A stretch of 64,000 nt of DNA. Source: Muscardinus avellanarius (Eukaryota > Chordata > Mammalia > Rodentia > Gliridae). Where the stretch lies: positions 135,833,404-135,897,403 of the forward strand of contig OY726561.1 of assembly GCA_963383645.1 (NCBI GenBank), written 5' to 3'. This document shows, piece after piece, positions 1 to 10,812 of the stretch (positions within the stretch are counted from its first letter, which is position 1; each line of letters opens with the position of its first letter). The notes below the pieces were generated by a model, which saw only the letters and a list, made by a program, of their open reading frames with translations, was not told where the DNA came from and did not search any database. The position numbers and the translations under genes are program-made.

Positions 1-631
1 AGTTTAGACAAATCCTAGACATCATGGCGTTTTACCCATTAACATCCAAAGAATTTCTACGCTTGCTGTATGCATCAACCTGTTCAAGAGATCCTTGAAA
101 TAACTTTTCGATGCAGAATTTGTTTATAATATTTCAGATCCCTTTACTGTACATCTACACTTCATTTATTTTTTCCTTATGTAAAGTGTGGCCTTTGTCC
201 TTCTGCAGCCCACCTGCATGTACTCTCTGGGTTATTAGTGAACTATCAAAGCCATGAATTTAAGACAAGGCCTTGGTCAAGTCACCCAGAGCTGCAGGAG
301 AGGAGAAGCATCCATTTGCACCTGCTGAACGCATAAACAGCCTCCTGGGCCTGTGTTTTTACTAACTGATCACCCACCATAATCAAGCTCATAATTCAAC
401 AGCTAACACTGTTAAGTCTTAATTCATTTTTATTACACAATCGGTCACAGTGAGAGAGGAAACTGGGTTTGTTTCCCCTCTCTATGAAATGGGGCTTCTC
501 TGCTATCCTGGAAGCAGCAAACCTTTCCTTTGTGGACTGGGCTTCAATGTCTTAGGCAGAACTTCATGATGGTGGACATCTCCCCAGTCCATCTTGGAAC
601 CATTTCTCCACTTTCTAGTGTGATTAGAGGA
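1..631. other. Unique sequence, possible conserved non-coding block
   Basis: No repeat or ORF that I recognise. The stretch is AT-rich with homeodomain-like TAAT/ATTA words around 360-460 and reads as non-repetitive. No coding potential is visible. Confidence 0.4.
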
Positions 632-860
632 GCCGGGCGTGGCGGCGCACCCTTGTGATCCCAGCATTCGGGAGGCTGAGACAGGAAAATCGTGGTTCCC
701 GGCCAGCCTCAGCTACTTAGTGAGGCCCTTTGCAACCCAGTGAGACCCTGTTTCAAAATAAAGAATAAAAAATAGGGCTGGGGGTATAGCTCAGAGATAA
801 AAATGCCCCTGAGTTCCATACCCAGTACTGCAAGAAAAAAGAAAAGGAAGGAAGGAAGGA
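632..860 (+). repeat. B1-dID dimeric SINE
   Basis: The copy starts GCCGGGCGTGG, has the 7SL-like left half, an A-rich linker near 757-773 and an ID-like right half with box A- and box B-like words. Its tail has become (GAAG)n at about 840-860. It is near full length. Confidence 0.9.
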
Positions 861-1326
861 ATCTTCATCTGAGGGCATGGATGGGCAGGTCGGTGGAGGA
901 GGAGACAGAGTGGGTAAAAGAGAGATCATGAGGAAGACATGTCTGCAAGACAGCAAAAGTCGTTTTTAAAAAATAAGTGCTTGCAAAGACAGAACCGCAG
1001 CCAGGCTGGAAGAGGAGAAGGCCACCCTAACCCTGTGCTCTGGCCGGCCAGTCCCTGTGCTAATCCCAGTGAGAGCAACGGGAGCCGCAGGAATCCGAGC
1101 TGCCTGCCTGACTTCAGCATCTGGCGCTGGAGGCCGGGCTGTGGCTGGGGAAGCTGTGTCGTGTGGGTGAAGACATGCCGGCTTGTCAAGACCCAGGACC
1201 AGCCATGGGCCGGCTCCCCAGCCCTCTCCAGAAAAGTCCAAACATCCCTTTATAATTCTTACTTATGTAAGGGTCAGGTTTTCACTGGCTACCAATCCTT
1301 TTGTGTTTCTTGAGCTTGTATGATGG
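861..1326. other. Unique spacer
   Basis: Moderately GC-rich unique sequence. Overlapping short ORFs on both strands have no recognisable domain, so I see nothing functional. Confidence 0.4.
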
Positions 1327-1519
1327 AGGGAGGGAGTCAGTCTACCTATAATATATAATATTGGAGGGAGTCAGTCTACCTATAATATATAATATCAGAG
1401 TACATTCTCGCTGTGTGTGTGCATGTGTGTGTGTGTGTGTGTGCATGAGAGAGAGAGAGAGAGAGAGAGATATGAAGTTTAGTCTACCCATAATATCAGG
1501 GTATACTCTTGCTGTGTGT

Positions 1520-1550
<31 letters not shown>

Positions 1551-1845
1551 AACGTGAGAGAGAGAGAGAGAGATGGAGCTCAGGGTACATTCTCACTCTG
1601 TGTGTGTGCATGTGTGTGTTTCCATGTGTTTGTGTACATGTGTGTTAGAGAGAGAGAGAGAGAGAGAGAGAGAAGAAGAAGAAGAAGAAGAAGAAGAAGA
1701 AGAAGAAGAAGAAGAAGAAGAAGAAGAAGAAGCAGCAGCAGCAGCAGCTCAGTCTACCCTTAATATCAGGGTACATCCTCGCTCTGTGTGTGTGCCTGTG
1801 TGTGTTTGTGCACGTGTGCGTGTGCATGAGAGAGAGAGTTTGGAA
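1327..1845. repeat. Higher-order tandem repeat with nested microsatellites
   Basis: A unit of roughly 85-190 bp recurs: a core containing AGTCTACC...TAATATCAGGGTACATTCTCGCT-like words, then (TG)n, then (AG)n. The CAGGGTACAT-type core starts near 1396, 1498, 1582 and 1769, and shorter copies of the AGTCTACC part lie at 1338 and 1372. In the third unit the AG tract passes into (GAA)n at 1670-1731 and (GCA)n at 1732-1748. Long Arg, Glu and Ser ORFs here are translation artefacts. Confidence 0.85.
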
Positions 1846-3030
1846 GCTGGAAGGTACAGAGCACCTCGCTCAAAATGAAGCCTGCTAGCAAGTGGTAAAC
1901 AAGGAGGATTGTGGGGGATTAAAATGTCAAGCCTGACCCAAAGCCAGGTCTTTGCTAATATCCACGGTGGCCGGGCGGTGGCCAGGTGGTGCCCGGAAAG
2001 GTTTTGAAAGGCTCGAGGCCGGCACGAGGTGTGTGAAACCAGAGCTCTGCCTTTCCGTGGAAAAAGCCAGGGGAGAGCAAGAAGGAGACGGCTCTCTCGC
2101 CATGAAACGTGTTTAAAGGAGAATCATTCGAATTAAAATAGATGCACGCCCAAAATAATCTTGTTTTGAAACTTCAGAAATCTTAGGAAGAGGAAAAGGC
2201 TATCATACACTTACCCTTTGAATCTGTTATGGCCCTTGCTATTTATAATGCATTTTTCCTCCATGTGGCTTAAAATACTCAACGGACATTATCACATTAA
2301 CTCTTGCAATCCCACCGTCCTTCCACAGGTCCCTGCCCTTCACGGCCACAGAGGACGCAGTCCTGGCGCTGGCGGCTATGATCTCTGCTGCCCTTTCTCC
2401 TCTGAGCCCCCTGGCCTGCCCGGGCCTGGGAGAGCCTCCCAGCCAGAGCAGATCGGGTCTTTCTTCCCCTGCACAAATTTCAGTTAGCGCTGAGCCTGCT
2501 GGAAGGACACACTGGAGGGTCAAGACGACAAGACCCTAATGACTCCGTAGGCCGGGTCGAGCTCCTGTGCCCCACGCAACCGGAGTCAATGTGAGACCCT
2601 TGGAAGGTGTACAGCCAGTGATACACTTCTCGTGCTCACTGATCATTTACTTTTTAACAAGTAAAGCAACACAGAGGAATATTAAGAGAGGGTGCAAAAT
2701 GGCAGCCCACCCAATACATATATATTAATCTCTCAGACTCAGGAGAAAGCACATGAAAATGCACATCATCGTGATTAAAATAAATCAATAACCAGGAGAC
2801 CCAAGGCTGACAGACCCTTTCTCCTGTCAGCGCTTACTGGGAGAAAGGTGGCCCTGCCCTTCAACGGGGAGAGGACGCTCCAACAGAGACCACGAGAAAG
2901 CACTTCTGACCTCTAGCATGCATTGGAGCTGTGACCTCTGCCAGGCAGGGGCAGAAGAAGGTTGACTGGACTCTAAAGCCTATAAAATGGGGGTAGGGCA
3001 TATTTTCAAAACAAAAAAAAATTAAAAAAT
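1846..3030. other. Unique sequence
   Basis: Mixed-composition unique sequence. The part at about 2330-2590 is GC-richer, and 2090-2300 is AT-rich. No repeat family or coding exon is recognised. Confidence 0.4.
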
Positions 3031-3256
3031 TACAACCACACTGGACTGGGTAATTTATAAAGAAAAGAAGTCCAAGATTGAGGAACCACATCTGGTGAGG
3101 ACCTCTGGCTGATGGAGACTCTGCAGAGCCCAGAGGTGGCCCAGGACATCACATGACGAGGAGTCCACACAAGAGACAGAGCCAAATGACTCCGGAGAGT
3201 CATTTGAATAAATGACTGTTCATCTTTGAATAAATTAATAGAGTTATGACCTCTTC
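3031..3256 (-). repeat. MaLR-like LTR remnant
   Basis: The words GGGTAATTTATAAAGAAAAG, AAGTCCAAGATTGAG and CATCTGGTGAGGACC, in this order, resemble the antisense of an ERVL-MaLR (MST/THE1/MLT type) LTR. The copy is short and diverged, so the family is uncertain. Confidence 0.4.
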
Positions 3257-3267
3257 AAGACCCTGCT

Positions 3268-3924
3268 TTATTTTTATTGGTGCATTGTAGTCACACATCT
3301 TGATGGGATAAAAGATGGTGGAGACATACATGCACACATCACCCAATTAGCCCTTACCCGATCCCCACAACATTCCCTCCCCGTCCCTCCCTCCCTTGCT
3401 TGGCTTAGTGGTTGACTTCAATATCATTAAGTACCTTGTGTGTTTTAGAGATTTTCCTCTTCCCCCCTCCTTTCTCCTCCTTTAGGTTGTCTTGTTTGCT
3501 CCTCTATAGGATTTCCTTTTTCATCTAGAGTTCCTCCTATGACCCATTTCTCCCTAACTCTCACATATTAGGGAAAGCATCTGATTTCTTATTTTTGTGA
3601 CTGACTAATCTCACTTAGCATAATGTCCTCCAGTTCCATCCATTTCCCTGAAAATGATGTAATTGAGTTTTTTTTAATGGCTGAGTAAAATTCCATTGTG
3701 TACATATCCCACAGTTTTGTAATCCATTCATCTGTTGATGGACATCTTGGCAGGTTCCATAGTTTGGCAATGGTGAATTGTGCAGCTATGAACATAGATA
3801 CACATGCATTAGTTTGGTAGTTTGGTTTCCTTTCTTTTGGGTAAATACCCAGAAGTGGTATTGTTGGATCAAATGGTAGATTTGTTCCCATTCTTCTGAG
3901 GATTCTCCATACTGTTTTCCAAAG
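3268..3924 (-). mobile_element. 5'-truncated L1, 3' end (antisense)
   Basis: On the minus strand this contains the C-terminal end of L1 ORF2 (words such as [20 protein letters not shown] and CPSTDEWITKLWD, about 3589-3950) followed by the 3' UTR, and ends at the poly(A) side with TTTTATTGGTGCATTG on the plus strand. It is interrupted by stops relative to a full ORF2. Flanking AAGACCCTGC words near 3257 and 3928 look like the target-site duplication. Confidence 0.85.
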
Positions 3925-5294
3925 TGAAGACCCTGCCTGCTTCTTAACACTTGACAATGAAGATCAACTTTTAACATGAGTTTTTAGTGAGGACATGCAA
4001 ATCTCACACAAGCATAATAAAAAATTCAAACATTAAACACAAAATTAGGTACAAAGTGGATATTTATTTAGAATAAGGAAAACTGCAGAAAATTATAATT
4101 TTGATGACAATGCCACCATTGGTGACAAATGACAAGAGGAGCACAAGTCCATGCACATGACAAAATCCAGAAAAAATAATTTGAAGAAACAATATTTTGC
4201 CGCCCCACCTGCCTCCGTCACTTTGTCCTATCGTGTCTGGCTGTATACCCTTTTACTTAAGTCCCCACGTGAAAATGATTTTGTAATATTTTCTCTAGAG
4301 AGAATAGATGGAAATTCAATCTTTCCTCTAGATCCGCTGGCTAAAAACGTCTTGAATTATTGATTGTTTGGAAAAGTGTCTTTTAGCTTCAGTGTTCATT
4401 ATTGGCAGCACCGCGTGCATTTTTAGGATCGTCGTCAAATTTAACAAAGTGGTTATCAAGTTTCTTTCGTCTCTGAGCAACTGTTTTCGTCTCTGAGCAA
4501 AAGTTGTCCTTGTGATGTGAAATACTGTTGTAGGCCTGTGCTTGTAGCATAGGAATTCTAATCAATTCTACATGATTCCCATAAAAAAATGGGGGGGGGG
4601 AGGAAGGATAGATGGTGCAGTTATAATTGTATGTTATGCCTTATTGTGTCTCCGTGGAAGTGCACTTCTGTTTTGACTCATCTCATTGATGAGAATGGAG
4701 CCCGGCCTTTACCATGTTATATGCCTAATAGTCAGAAGATTATCCCACAGAAGACCGCAGCCTCTATATATCACAAGGCTTGTTTTTCCTGCAGTACCCT
4801 CCTCCCTCTAAAGCCATGCCATGAGCACATTTATGTCACGATGTTGAGCAAGTTTGTAGAGCGGGCAGTAAGGATATTTCTGGAAGCCATTCCTAGACCA
4901 GCATGGCCAGCAGTGATTTATCCTGGAGAGGGTTACAAATCACAGAACTCTATCCTTCTAAGCCCAAATTAAACACATCCCAACTTGAACCTCTTGAGCC
5001 GATACCAGAAAAGCCCTGAGCGACTCCAATGCCACCTGACACAAAAAAAGAGTTTCACAAACCGAACAGAGGATGGGCAGTGACAGTTGTCTTACAAGCG
5101 CAGTCAACCCCTTCCCTTTGCAAACTCTACAAAAAGCACAGAACCACATCCGCACGTTGTGAGGTCCCTCTGAGGTCTTGAAAATGACCTAGCAAGCAAA
5201 GAGCTGAAGTCCAAGACTCATTTGCTCCCTGGTGAGTCAGCCCTGCTGGTGGATAACAGTCGCACTCCCCAGCTTTCTTGAAACTAAAGAGGTT
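3925..5294. other. Unique sequence with a short tandem duplication
   Basis: No recognised repeat. A unit of about 17 bp containing TTCGTCTCTGAGCAA is duplicated at about 4465-4500. A 127-codon ORF at 4589-4972 has no domain I recognise and is probably chance. Confidence 0.4.
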
Positions 5295-5309
5295 AAAAAA
5301 CCTGCAAGG

Positions 5310-5501
5310 GCCGGGCATGGTGGCGCACGCTTGTAATCCCCGCGCTTGGGAGGCGGAGACAGGAAGATCGCGCAGGTTCAAAGCCAGCCGAGTGCGCTGG
5401 CTTAGGAGACCCTGTTTCCAAATAAAAATGTAAAAATAGGTCTGGGAGTGTAGTCCGGAGGCAGAAGGGCTTCCAGGAACCCCAGTACTACCAAAAGAAA
5501 A
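5310..5501 (+). repeat. B1-dID SINE, 'GGTCTGGGAGTGTAG' subfamily
   Basis: Flanked by a perfect 15-bp target-site duplication AAAAAACCTGCAAGG (5295-5309 and 5502-5516). The right half carries the variant AGGTCTGGGAGTGTAG and the ending CTTCCAGGAACCCCAGTAC, shared with the copies at 27316 and 62484. Confidence 0.92.
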
Positions 5502-5516
5502 AAAAAACCTGCAAGG

Positions 5517-6745
5517 ATCCTGAACTTTCGGGTCCCCCAGAGCCCTTGGGATCTAAGCCAAGCCCTGTGTGCTAGAGCGCTCTCTACTGCAAAACCCCGG
5601 GCTTGTAAATTATCACAAGTGACTTACTTCAGCCAAGATAATATTTTGGAGTTGTGACAAAATCTGTATCTTGCAGAGAAAACGCATCTTCCAGATGACG
5701 ACTGCCACCAGATATGTTCCACCTTCTAACAGCAGATAACTTTATGCTAGGGAGAGGCCCTTCATTTTATTTTAGGTAGGAGGAGGAAGACGTCCCTACG
5801 CTTGTTTAGGCCAGGATTAGACACCTCCTACGCTGTCTTCAGCCTGCAGATCTTTCTACTCATCCAGATAACTCAATGAAGCCATGTTCTGCTGCCCCTT
5901 TTCACACCTGGTGAATACAACATACAAGTACTTCAAATAGGTCTCACTAGCATATTAGACAGCCATCGCTCCAATCAGCCAGCCAGCTATCATTTCTTCT
6001 CAGGGGTCTATAGATGGACTCCAGAGGCTCCGTTTCGTGCTGTAGAATCGTAGGCCTAGTTTTGTTGAACACGTTTTGCTCATCCTCTTCTGGACCAGAG
6101 GACTACCCTGGGCATGTTCTTCTCAGATCAGGCCAGAGATACAGGACAGTGAGCAGAAGCACATGAGGTCTCTTTAGACTTGAAGCTTGGAACTAGCACC
6201 CTGTGGCTTTCATCCACACGCCACCGCCAGAGCAAACCATATGGACAATTTCAAAGTCAAGGGTGGAGAGCACACTTCACGCATAAGCCGGCTATGGCCA
6301 GGGTGTAAATTCAGGAAGGGGTGAAAAATTGGGACCAATAATTCAATCTAGCATACCTCGGGAGGCCCTAAGATGACAGATGGGTAAGCCCAGCAGCCTG
6401 CCATAGGGATAAGGGAATCGGGGAGTGCCACAGACGACACAGCTTTAGTAGGGCATTTGGCAGGGCCAATGTGGACAGCTGGGAGGATTTATTGCTGAAA
6501 CATTGTGTCCAAAGAACATTGACTAATGGATCGATGTCCATCTGGAAGACGTTTGCAGTAACATACCATCAGCTTTCACTACCCCACTGTTTTCATCTAT
6601 GTCTTGGAATCAGGTTTTATCAAATTTTCAGATGATACTGAGCCAAGCAGTGTGACCAGTACCCTTTGGTGACAATATCAAAATTCAAATTGATACCAAG
6701 GGGCTGGATGTATGGGTCCAAAACAGCAAAGGCAAGTAAAGAAGA
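5517..6745. other. Unique sequence
   Basis: Unique, mid-GC sequence. I see no repeat family or coding exon. Confidence 0.35.
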
Positions 6746-6747
6746 AG

Positions 6748-6840
6748 AAACTAACATTTTTTGAACAGCTAGTATATGCCAATCACACACGTTTTTTAAT
6801 ACTTATCACTTTAAAACAGATAATATTATGCTCCTTTTCT
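6748..6840 (-). repeat. MIR remnant
   Basis: CTAACATTTTTTGAACAGCT followed by AGTATATGCCAATCACACAC resembles the antisense 3' end of MIR (CTAACATTTATTGAGCACCTACTATGTGCC). Diverged. Confidence 0.5.
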
Positions 6841-7069
6841 GATAAAAAAAAACAATATCCTAAATAAAAAAAACTATACTTGAATCAAGCAGGATGAAGA
6901 AAATAAAATCAGAATGGAAATTAAGAAAATGGAGCATAAACAACAGTAGATAAAATCAGAACCAAAAACTAGCTCTTTTATAAATATCAATAAATTGACA
7001 AAATGTTAACTAGACCGATCAAGAATAGAAAAGATAAGACTCAAATTACTAAATCAGAAATGACAGAGA

Positions 7070-7428
7070 TGAGGTGGGCATCGTGGTGCACACTTGTAAT
7101 CCCAGCATTGGGGATGATGAGACAGGAGGATCATGGTTCGCAGACAGCCTCAGCTACTTAGCGAGGCCCTTTGCAACTCAGTGAGACCCTAAAGACTAAA
7201 ATAGGGCTGAGCATATAGCTCAGAGGTGCAATGTCCCTGGGTTCCATCCCCAGTACTGCAAAGAAGAAGAAGAAGAAGAAGAAGAAGAAGAAGAAGAAGA
7301 AGAAGAAGAAGAAGAAGAAGAAGAAGAAGAGGAGGAGGAGGAGGAGGAGGAGGAGGAGGAGGAGGAGGAGGAGGAGGAGGAGGAGGCGGCGGCGGCGGCG
7401 GCGGCAGAGAAGAAGGAGATAGAGAAGA
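7070..7428 (+). repeat. B1-dID SINE with expanded trinucleotide tail
   Basis: The SINE body covers about 7070-7260 and is flanked by a near-perfect duplication AGAAATGACAGAGA / AGAAATGGCAGAGA (7056-7069 and 7429-7442). Everything between the SINE body and the right duplication is tail: (GAA)n, (GGA)n and (GGC)n. This shows that the array grew out of the SINE A-tail. Confidence 0.92.
7261..7405 (+). repeat. Compound microsatellite (AAG)n(AGG)n(GGC)n
   Basis: About 23 AAG units (7261-7330), then about 19 AGG units (to about 7386), then about 7 GGC units to 7405. The change by one base per block suggests stepwise mutation. Poly-Arg, poly-Lys and poly-Gly ORFs are artefacts. Confidence 0.95.
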
Positions 7429-8573
7429 AGAAATGGCAGAGAAGACATCACTACTATCTTACAGAAGTAAATAGGATTATTAGAAAGTACTATAAACAAT
7501 GGTATATCAACAAATTAGGTCATTTAGATGAAATGGATAAATTCCTAGAAAGACATACATTACTGAGACTGACTTGAGAAGAAATAGAAAAGCCTAATGA
7601 GCTCATAACAGAAACAAAGACCAAATTAGTAATTTTAAAACTTTTCATTAAGAGAAATCCAAATCGAGGAGAATTCACTGGTGAATTTTACCAACCATTC
7701 AAAGAAACATTAGTACAAAGTCCTTCACAAACACAAAAGTTAGAAAGGGAGTAAATACTGTCCAACTTATTTTATGTAGCTAGTACTATCCTAATATCAA
7801 AGTTAGACAAAGACATAAAAAACCAACAGAGAAGTATCTTTTATCAATACAGATGCAAGAGCCCTCAATAAAATACTAGCAAATAAAATTTAGCAACACT
7901 TTGAAAGAACAATATACAAATGAAATGTGTCCTGAAAATGTGAAACTGATGTAATACACAAAAACAAATCAATATAAAATACCCTGTTAATAGAATAAAT
8001 GGCAGAAGCCATAATATTATTTCAATAAATGCAGAAAAGGTATTTGAGAAAAGCAGTACCATTTCATGATGGGAAAATAAACTACTCAACAAAATAAAGA
8101 GAAAAGAGGATTTTCTCAATCTGACCAAGGAAATCTATGAAAAACCCACAGTTAGTGGAAGACTAAACTTCCCAAATCAGGAATAAGACAAGGATATCTT
8201 TTCTCACCACTCTTGTTTAATATACCCTGAGGTTTTTAGTCAATGCAATTAGGTAAGAGAAATGAAAGGCATCAGGATTGGAAGAGAAGTAACACTGTTT
8301 GCAGATGACATGATCTTGTATCCAGAAATCCTAAGGAATCCACTAAAACACTACTAGAACTAATACATGAGCTCAATAGTGTGGCAGGATACGAGATCAA
8401 TATTCAAAAATCAGCTGTAGCTGAGTGTGGTGGCGCACACTTGTAATCCCAGTGCTTGGGAGGCTGAGACTGGAGGATCACAGCTTCAAAGCCAGCCTCA
8501 GTAGCTTACTGAGGATCTCAGCAACTTAGTGAGACCCTGTTTCCAAATAAAATATAAAATAGGCCTTGGGGTG

Positions 8574-9038
8574 CATGAGGCAAGGCTGCTGCCTGTGCCA
8601 GCGAGGTCTGGATAAGTCCACCGGGTAGCCAGGCCACTACTGGGGCAGTCAAGAGTGGGATCAGTACTTGCAACGCGGCATGCACAGAGAAATATTGCAG
8701 AAAATAAAGACCAGATGCTTCCCCTAATCAGCAATAACTAGGAGGAAAGGGGCAACAGGAAGAGGTCGAGCTTTTGAAAGGGCCATATAGTGAAGCAATT
8801 AAGGTGACCAATCAGAGGGTATGGAATAGGGGAGGATGGAGCCTCTATAAAAGGCAGGAGGTACATAAACAAATGTATCAAAGTTAATCACCAAACAAGC
8901 ATGGGATCGAGGGAGGGGGAGGGAATGGGATGGGGGCTGGATGAGCGCTAATTGGATGTTTGTGCTTGTATACCCTCTCAAGTCTTGTATTCCAATGCGA
9001 TATATGATTACAATGCACCAATAAAAATAAATGTTAAA
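8574..9038 (+). mobile_element. Chimeric retro-insert: LTR-like sequence joined to L1 3' UTR
   Basis: Bounded by an 18-bp duplication AAAATAGGCCTTGGGGTG (8556-8573) and the same with one mismatch (9039-9056), so it entered as one unit. The right part, from about 8880, is an L1 3' UTR ending CAATGCACCAATAAAAATAA plus an A-rich tail. The left part, about 300 bp, is not L1 3' UTR and carries a CCAAT box and a TATA box (see separate entry), which suggests an LTR or another pol II promoter. The parent of the left part is unknown. Confidence 0.75.
8808..8854 (+). promoter_or_regulatory. CCAAT and TATA box pair in the chimeric insert
   Basis: CCAATCAG at 8808-8815 and TATAAAAGG at 8846-8854 are about 30 bp apart, a spacing usual for retroviral LTR U3 promoters. 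Activity is not shown by sequence. Confidence 0.5.
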
Positions 9039-9800
9039 AAAATAGGCCTCGGGGTGTAGCCCAGAGGTAGAAAGCCCCTGGGTTCCATCTCTAGTTCTTA
9101 CATTACAATGAATACTCCAAAACTGGAATTAGAAATTTCAAAACAAATTTCGTTTACAATAGCATCAAAAAGAACACTTAGGCGTACATTTAATAAAAGA
9201 AATGTAACATTTGATGATTTGTAGGCTGACAACTACAAATTGTTGTTGAAAGAAATTAAGTAAGATGTAAATAAATAAAAAGGCATACCATTCTTGTTTG
9301 GAAGACAATACTTTTAGGAAGGTGATACCTCCCAAATTAACCTGCAGGTCACTGCGATCCTTATAAAAATTTGAATCACGTTTTACATAAATTGAAGAAC
9401 AGATTGTAAAACTCAAGAAGAAATTTCAGATACCTAGAACTGCCAAAAAGCCTGAGAAAAGACTGATAAAACTGGAAGATTCACACGCCTGACTCCAAAA
9501 GTTACTCCAATGGTACAGTAATCAGTACTTCGTGATGCTAGAATAAGACACATAAATCAAACTGATAGTCTAGAAATAAACTCTTACATTTAGGTGATGT
9601 TTTGACAAAGGTGCCAAGTCCATTAATGGAGAAAGAATAGTTGCTTTAACGCACGATGCTGGGACAATTAGATTTTCACCTGCAAAAGAATGCATTTGGA
9701 CCCCTACCTCACACCCTACACAGAATCAGTTCAAAATGGGTCAATGACCAAAATATAAGAGTTTAAGCCACAAAAATTTTAGAAGGAAACGCTTTAAAAA

Positions 9801-10299
9801 TCAAGTTCCCCAGGTGATTAAAGAGCTGTCTTCAGATTGAGAAGCCAGTAGAAAGGGGAAGCCCAGATTAAATCCACATGAAAGCAGAATGCATAACTAG
9901 TAGTTAAGCAAAGAATGGATGAGGATTGACTTCCTATCATCACTGTGAAAAACACAGCCAAAGGTTTTACACAATCATAATAACCTCAATGTGTCAGTGA
10001 CTCACTGTGGGCACTGCAGTGATGAATGGGATCCCAAACTGCACCGATAGCACCTCCACCTCAGTAAGGAGGGGTCAGCCTTGTGCACGTCCATCCAATC
10101 AGACCCCCTTCGAATTCAAGGCCTCAATGTGGGGCCATTTTAAGAAGAACACAAAAACCACCGTTTGTCTAGAGCAAGGTAACCTCCATAGTGGGGAGGG
10201 GGGCTAGAAGGCTTAAAATAAAAAAAAGATTAAAATGGAAGGCTTATAATTAAAAAAATAGATTAAAATGATTGGTGAGCATTATACTCAAGACGTAAA
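9801..10299. other. Unique spacer
   Basis: No repeat or gene recognised. Around 10207-10272 two imperfect copies of AGGCTTA(A/T)AAT(T)AAAAAAA..GATTAAAATG lie in tandem. Confidence 0.4.
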
Positions 10300-10650
10300 G
10301 ATTTGAACTCAAGAATATTACACTGAGTATAGCCAGTCTCAAAAAAAAAGAGTAGATATCTATTCTCTCTTATATGTGGAAGCTAGAGAGAGATTCTAAA
10401 ACAAGGGCAACATCAGACAGATGAGCAGGGACCCCAGAGAGTGACTGAGGGGGGTTGAGAAGGGAGGGGGAACAAAGTTATAAAGAATCTAAGAGTTGAA
10501 AATGCTATTAATGCATATAAAATTAGCAATTCTAATCCCAAAGATATGGAGGGACAAAGGGGAGTACCCACTAGGTTGGGCACCAAGAGCTGTGTGCATT
10601 CTGTTCCCACATGTATGTAAATTTATAATGCACTAAATAAAAAAATCAAA
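10300..10650 (+). mobile_element. L1 3' end (sense)
   Basis: Words such as CTCTCTTATATGTGGAAGCT and a terminal TTATAATGCACTAAATAAAA are typical of the last part of L1 ORF2 and its 3' UTR. 5'-truncated; the start is approximate. Confidence 0.65.
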
Positions 10651-10669
10651 AAGAGAAGTAAGGACTTAT

Positions 10670-10812
10670 GCCAGGTGCTATGGCGTACACCTATAATCCC
10701 AGCTACTCCAGAGGAGGATGGGCTAAGCCCAAAAGTTTGGGAACAGCCTGGGTAACATCATCTCAAAAATAAAATGAATGGATAAATAAATAAATAAATA
10801 AATAAATAAATA
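10670..10812 (+). repeat. Short B1-like (7SL-derived) SINE with AAAT tail
   Basis: A single 7SL-like unit (GCCAGGTGCTATGGCGTACA, CCAGCTACTCCAGAGG, ACAGCCTGGGTAAC) without an ID half, ending in (AAAT)n at 10777-10812. It belongs to an older monomeric B1-type family. Confidence 0.7.

Larger units (their letters stand above)
8412..9105 (+). repeat. B1-dID SINE split by a later insertion
   Basis: The left half and linker lie at 8412-8573 and the ID-like right half at 9039-9105. The two parts are separated by the chimeric insert at 8574-9038, which duplicated the linker/ID junction. Confidence 0.88.
6860..9800 (+). mobile_element. Decayed L1 ORF2 fragment, interrupted by SINEs
   Basis: Sense L1 ORF2 sequence is visible in three blocks, about 6860-7055, 7443-8411 and 9105-9800. 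The reverse transcriptase part is recognisable: the catalytic stretch at about 8295-8320 still reads LFADDMILY in one frame. Many frameshifts and stops make it non-coding. It is split by a SINE at 7070 and by a second SINE at 8412-9105 that itself contains another insert. The 5' and 3' boundaries are approximate. Confidence 0.85.

Noticed and set aside
785..840. tRNA-like sequence with box A and box B words
   Set aside because: It is the ID half of a dimeric SINE, not a tRNA gene; no cloverleaf is expected to be functional. The same holds for the other SINE copies.
1327..1845. CRISPR-like repeat-spacer pattern
   Set aside because: Cores are few and irregularly spaced and the 'spacers' are microsatellites. 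The genome is mammalian.
1361..1878. Poly-Arg, poly-Glu and poly-Ser ORFs
   Set aside because: Direct products of AG and GAA microsatellites.
3589..3957. 122-codon ORF resembling a protein gene
   Set aside because: It is the truncated C-terminus of L1 ORF2, not a host gene; the same is true for 21269-21838 and 37263-37523.
7158..7499. Poly-Leu/Phe, poly-Arg/Gly and poly-Lys ORFs
   Set aside because: Direct products of the (AAG)n(AGG)n(GGC)n tail of a SINE.
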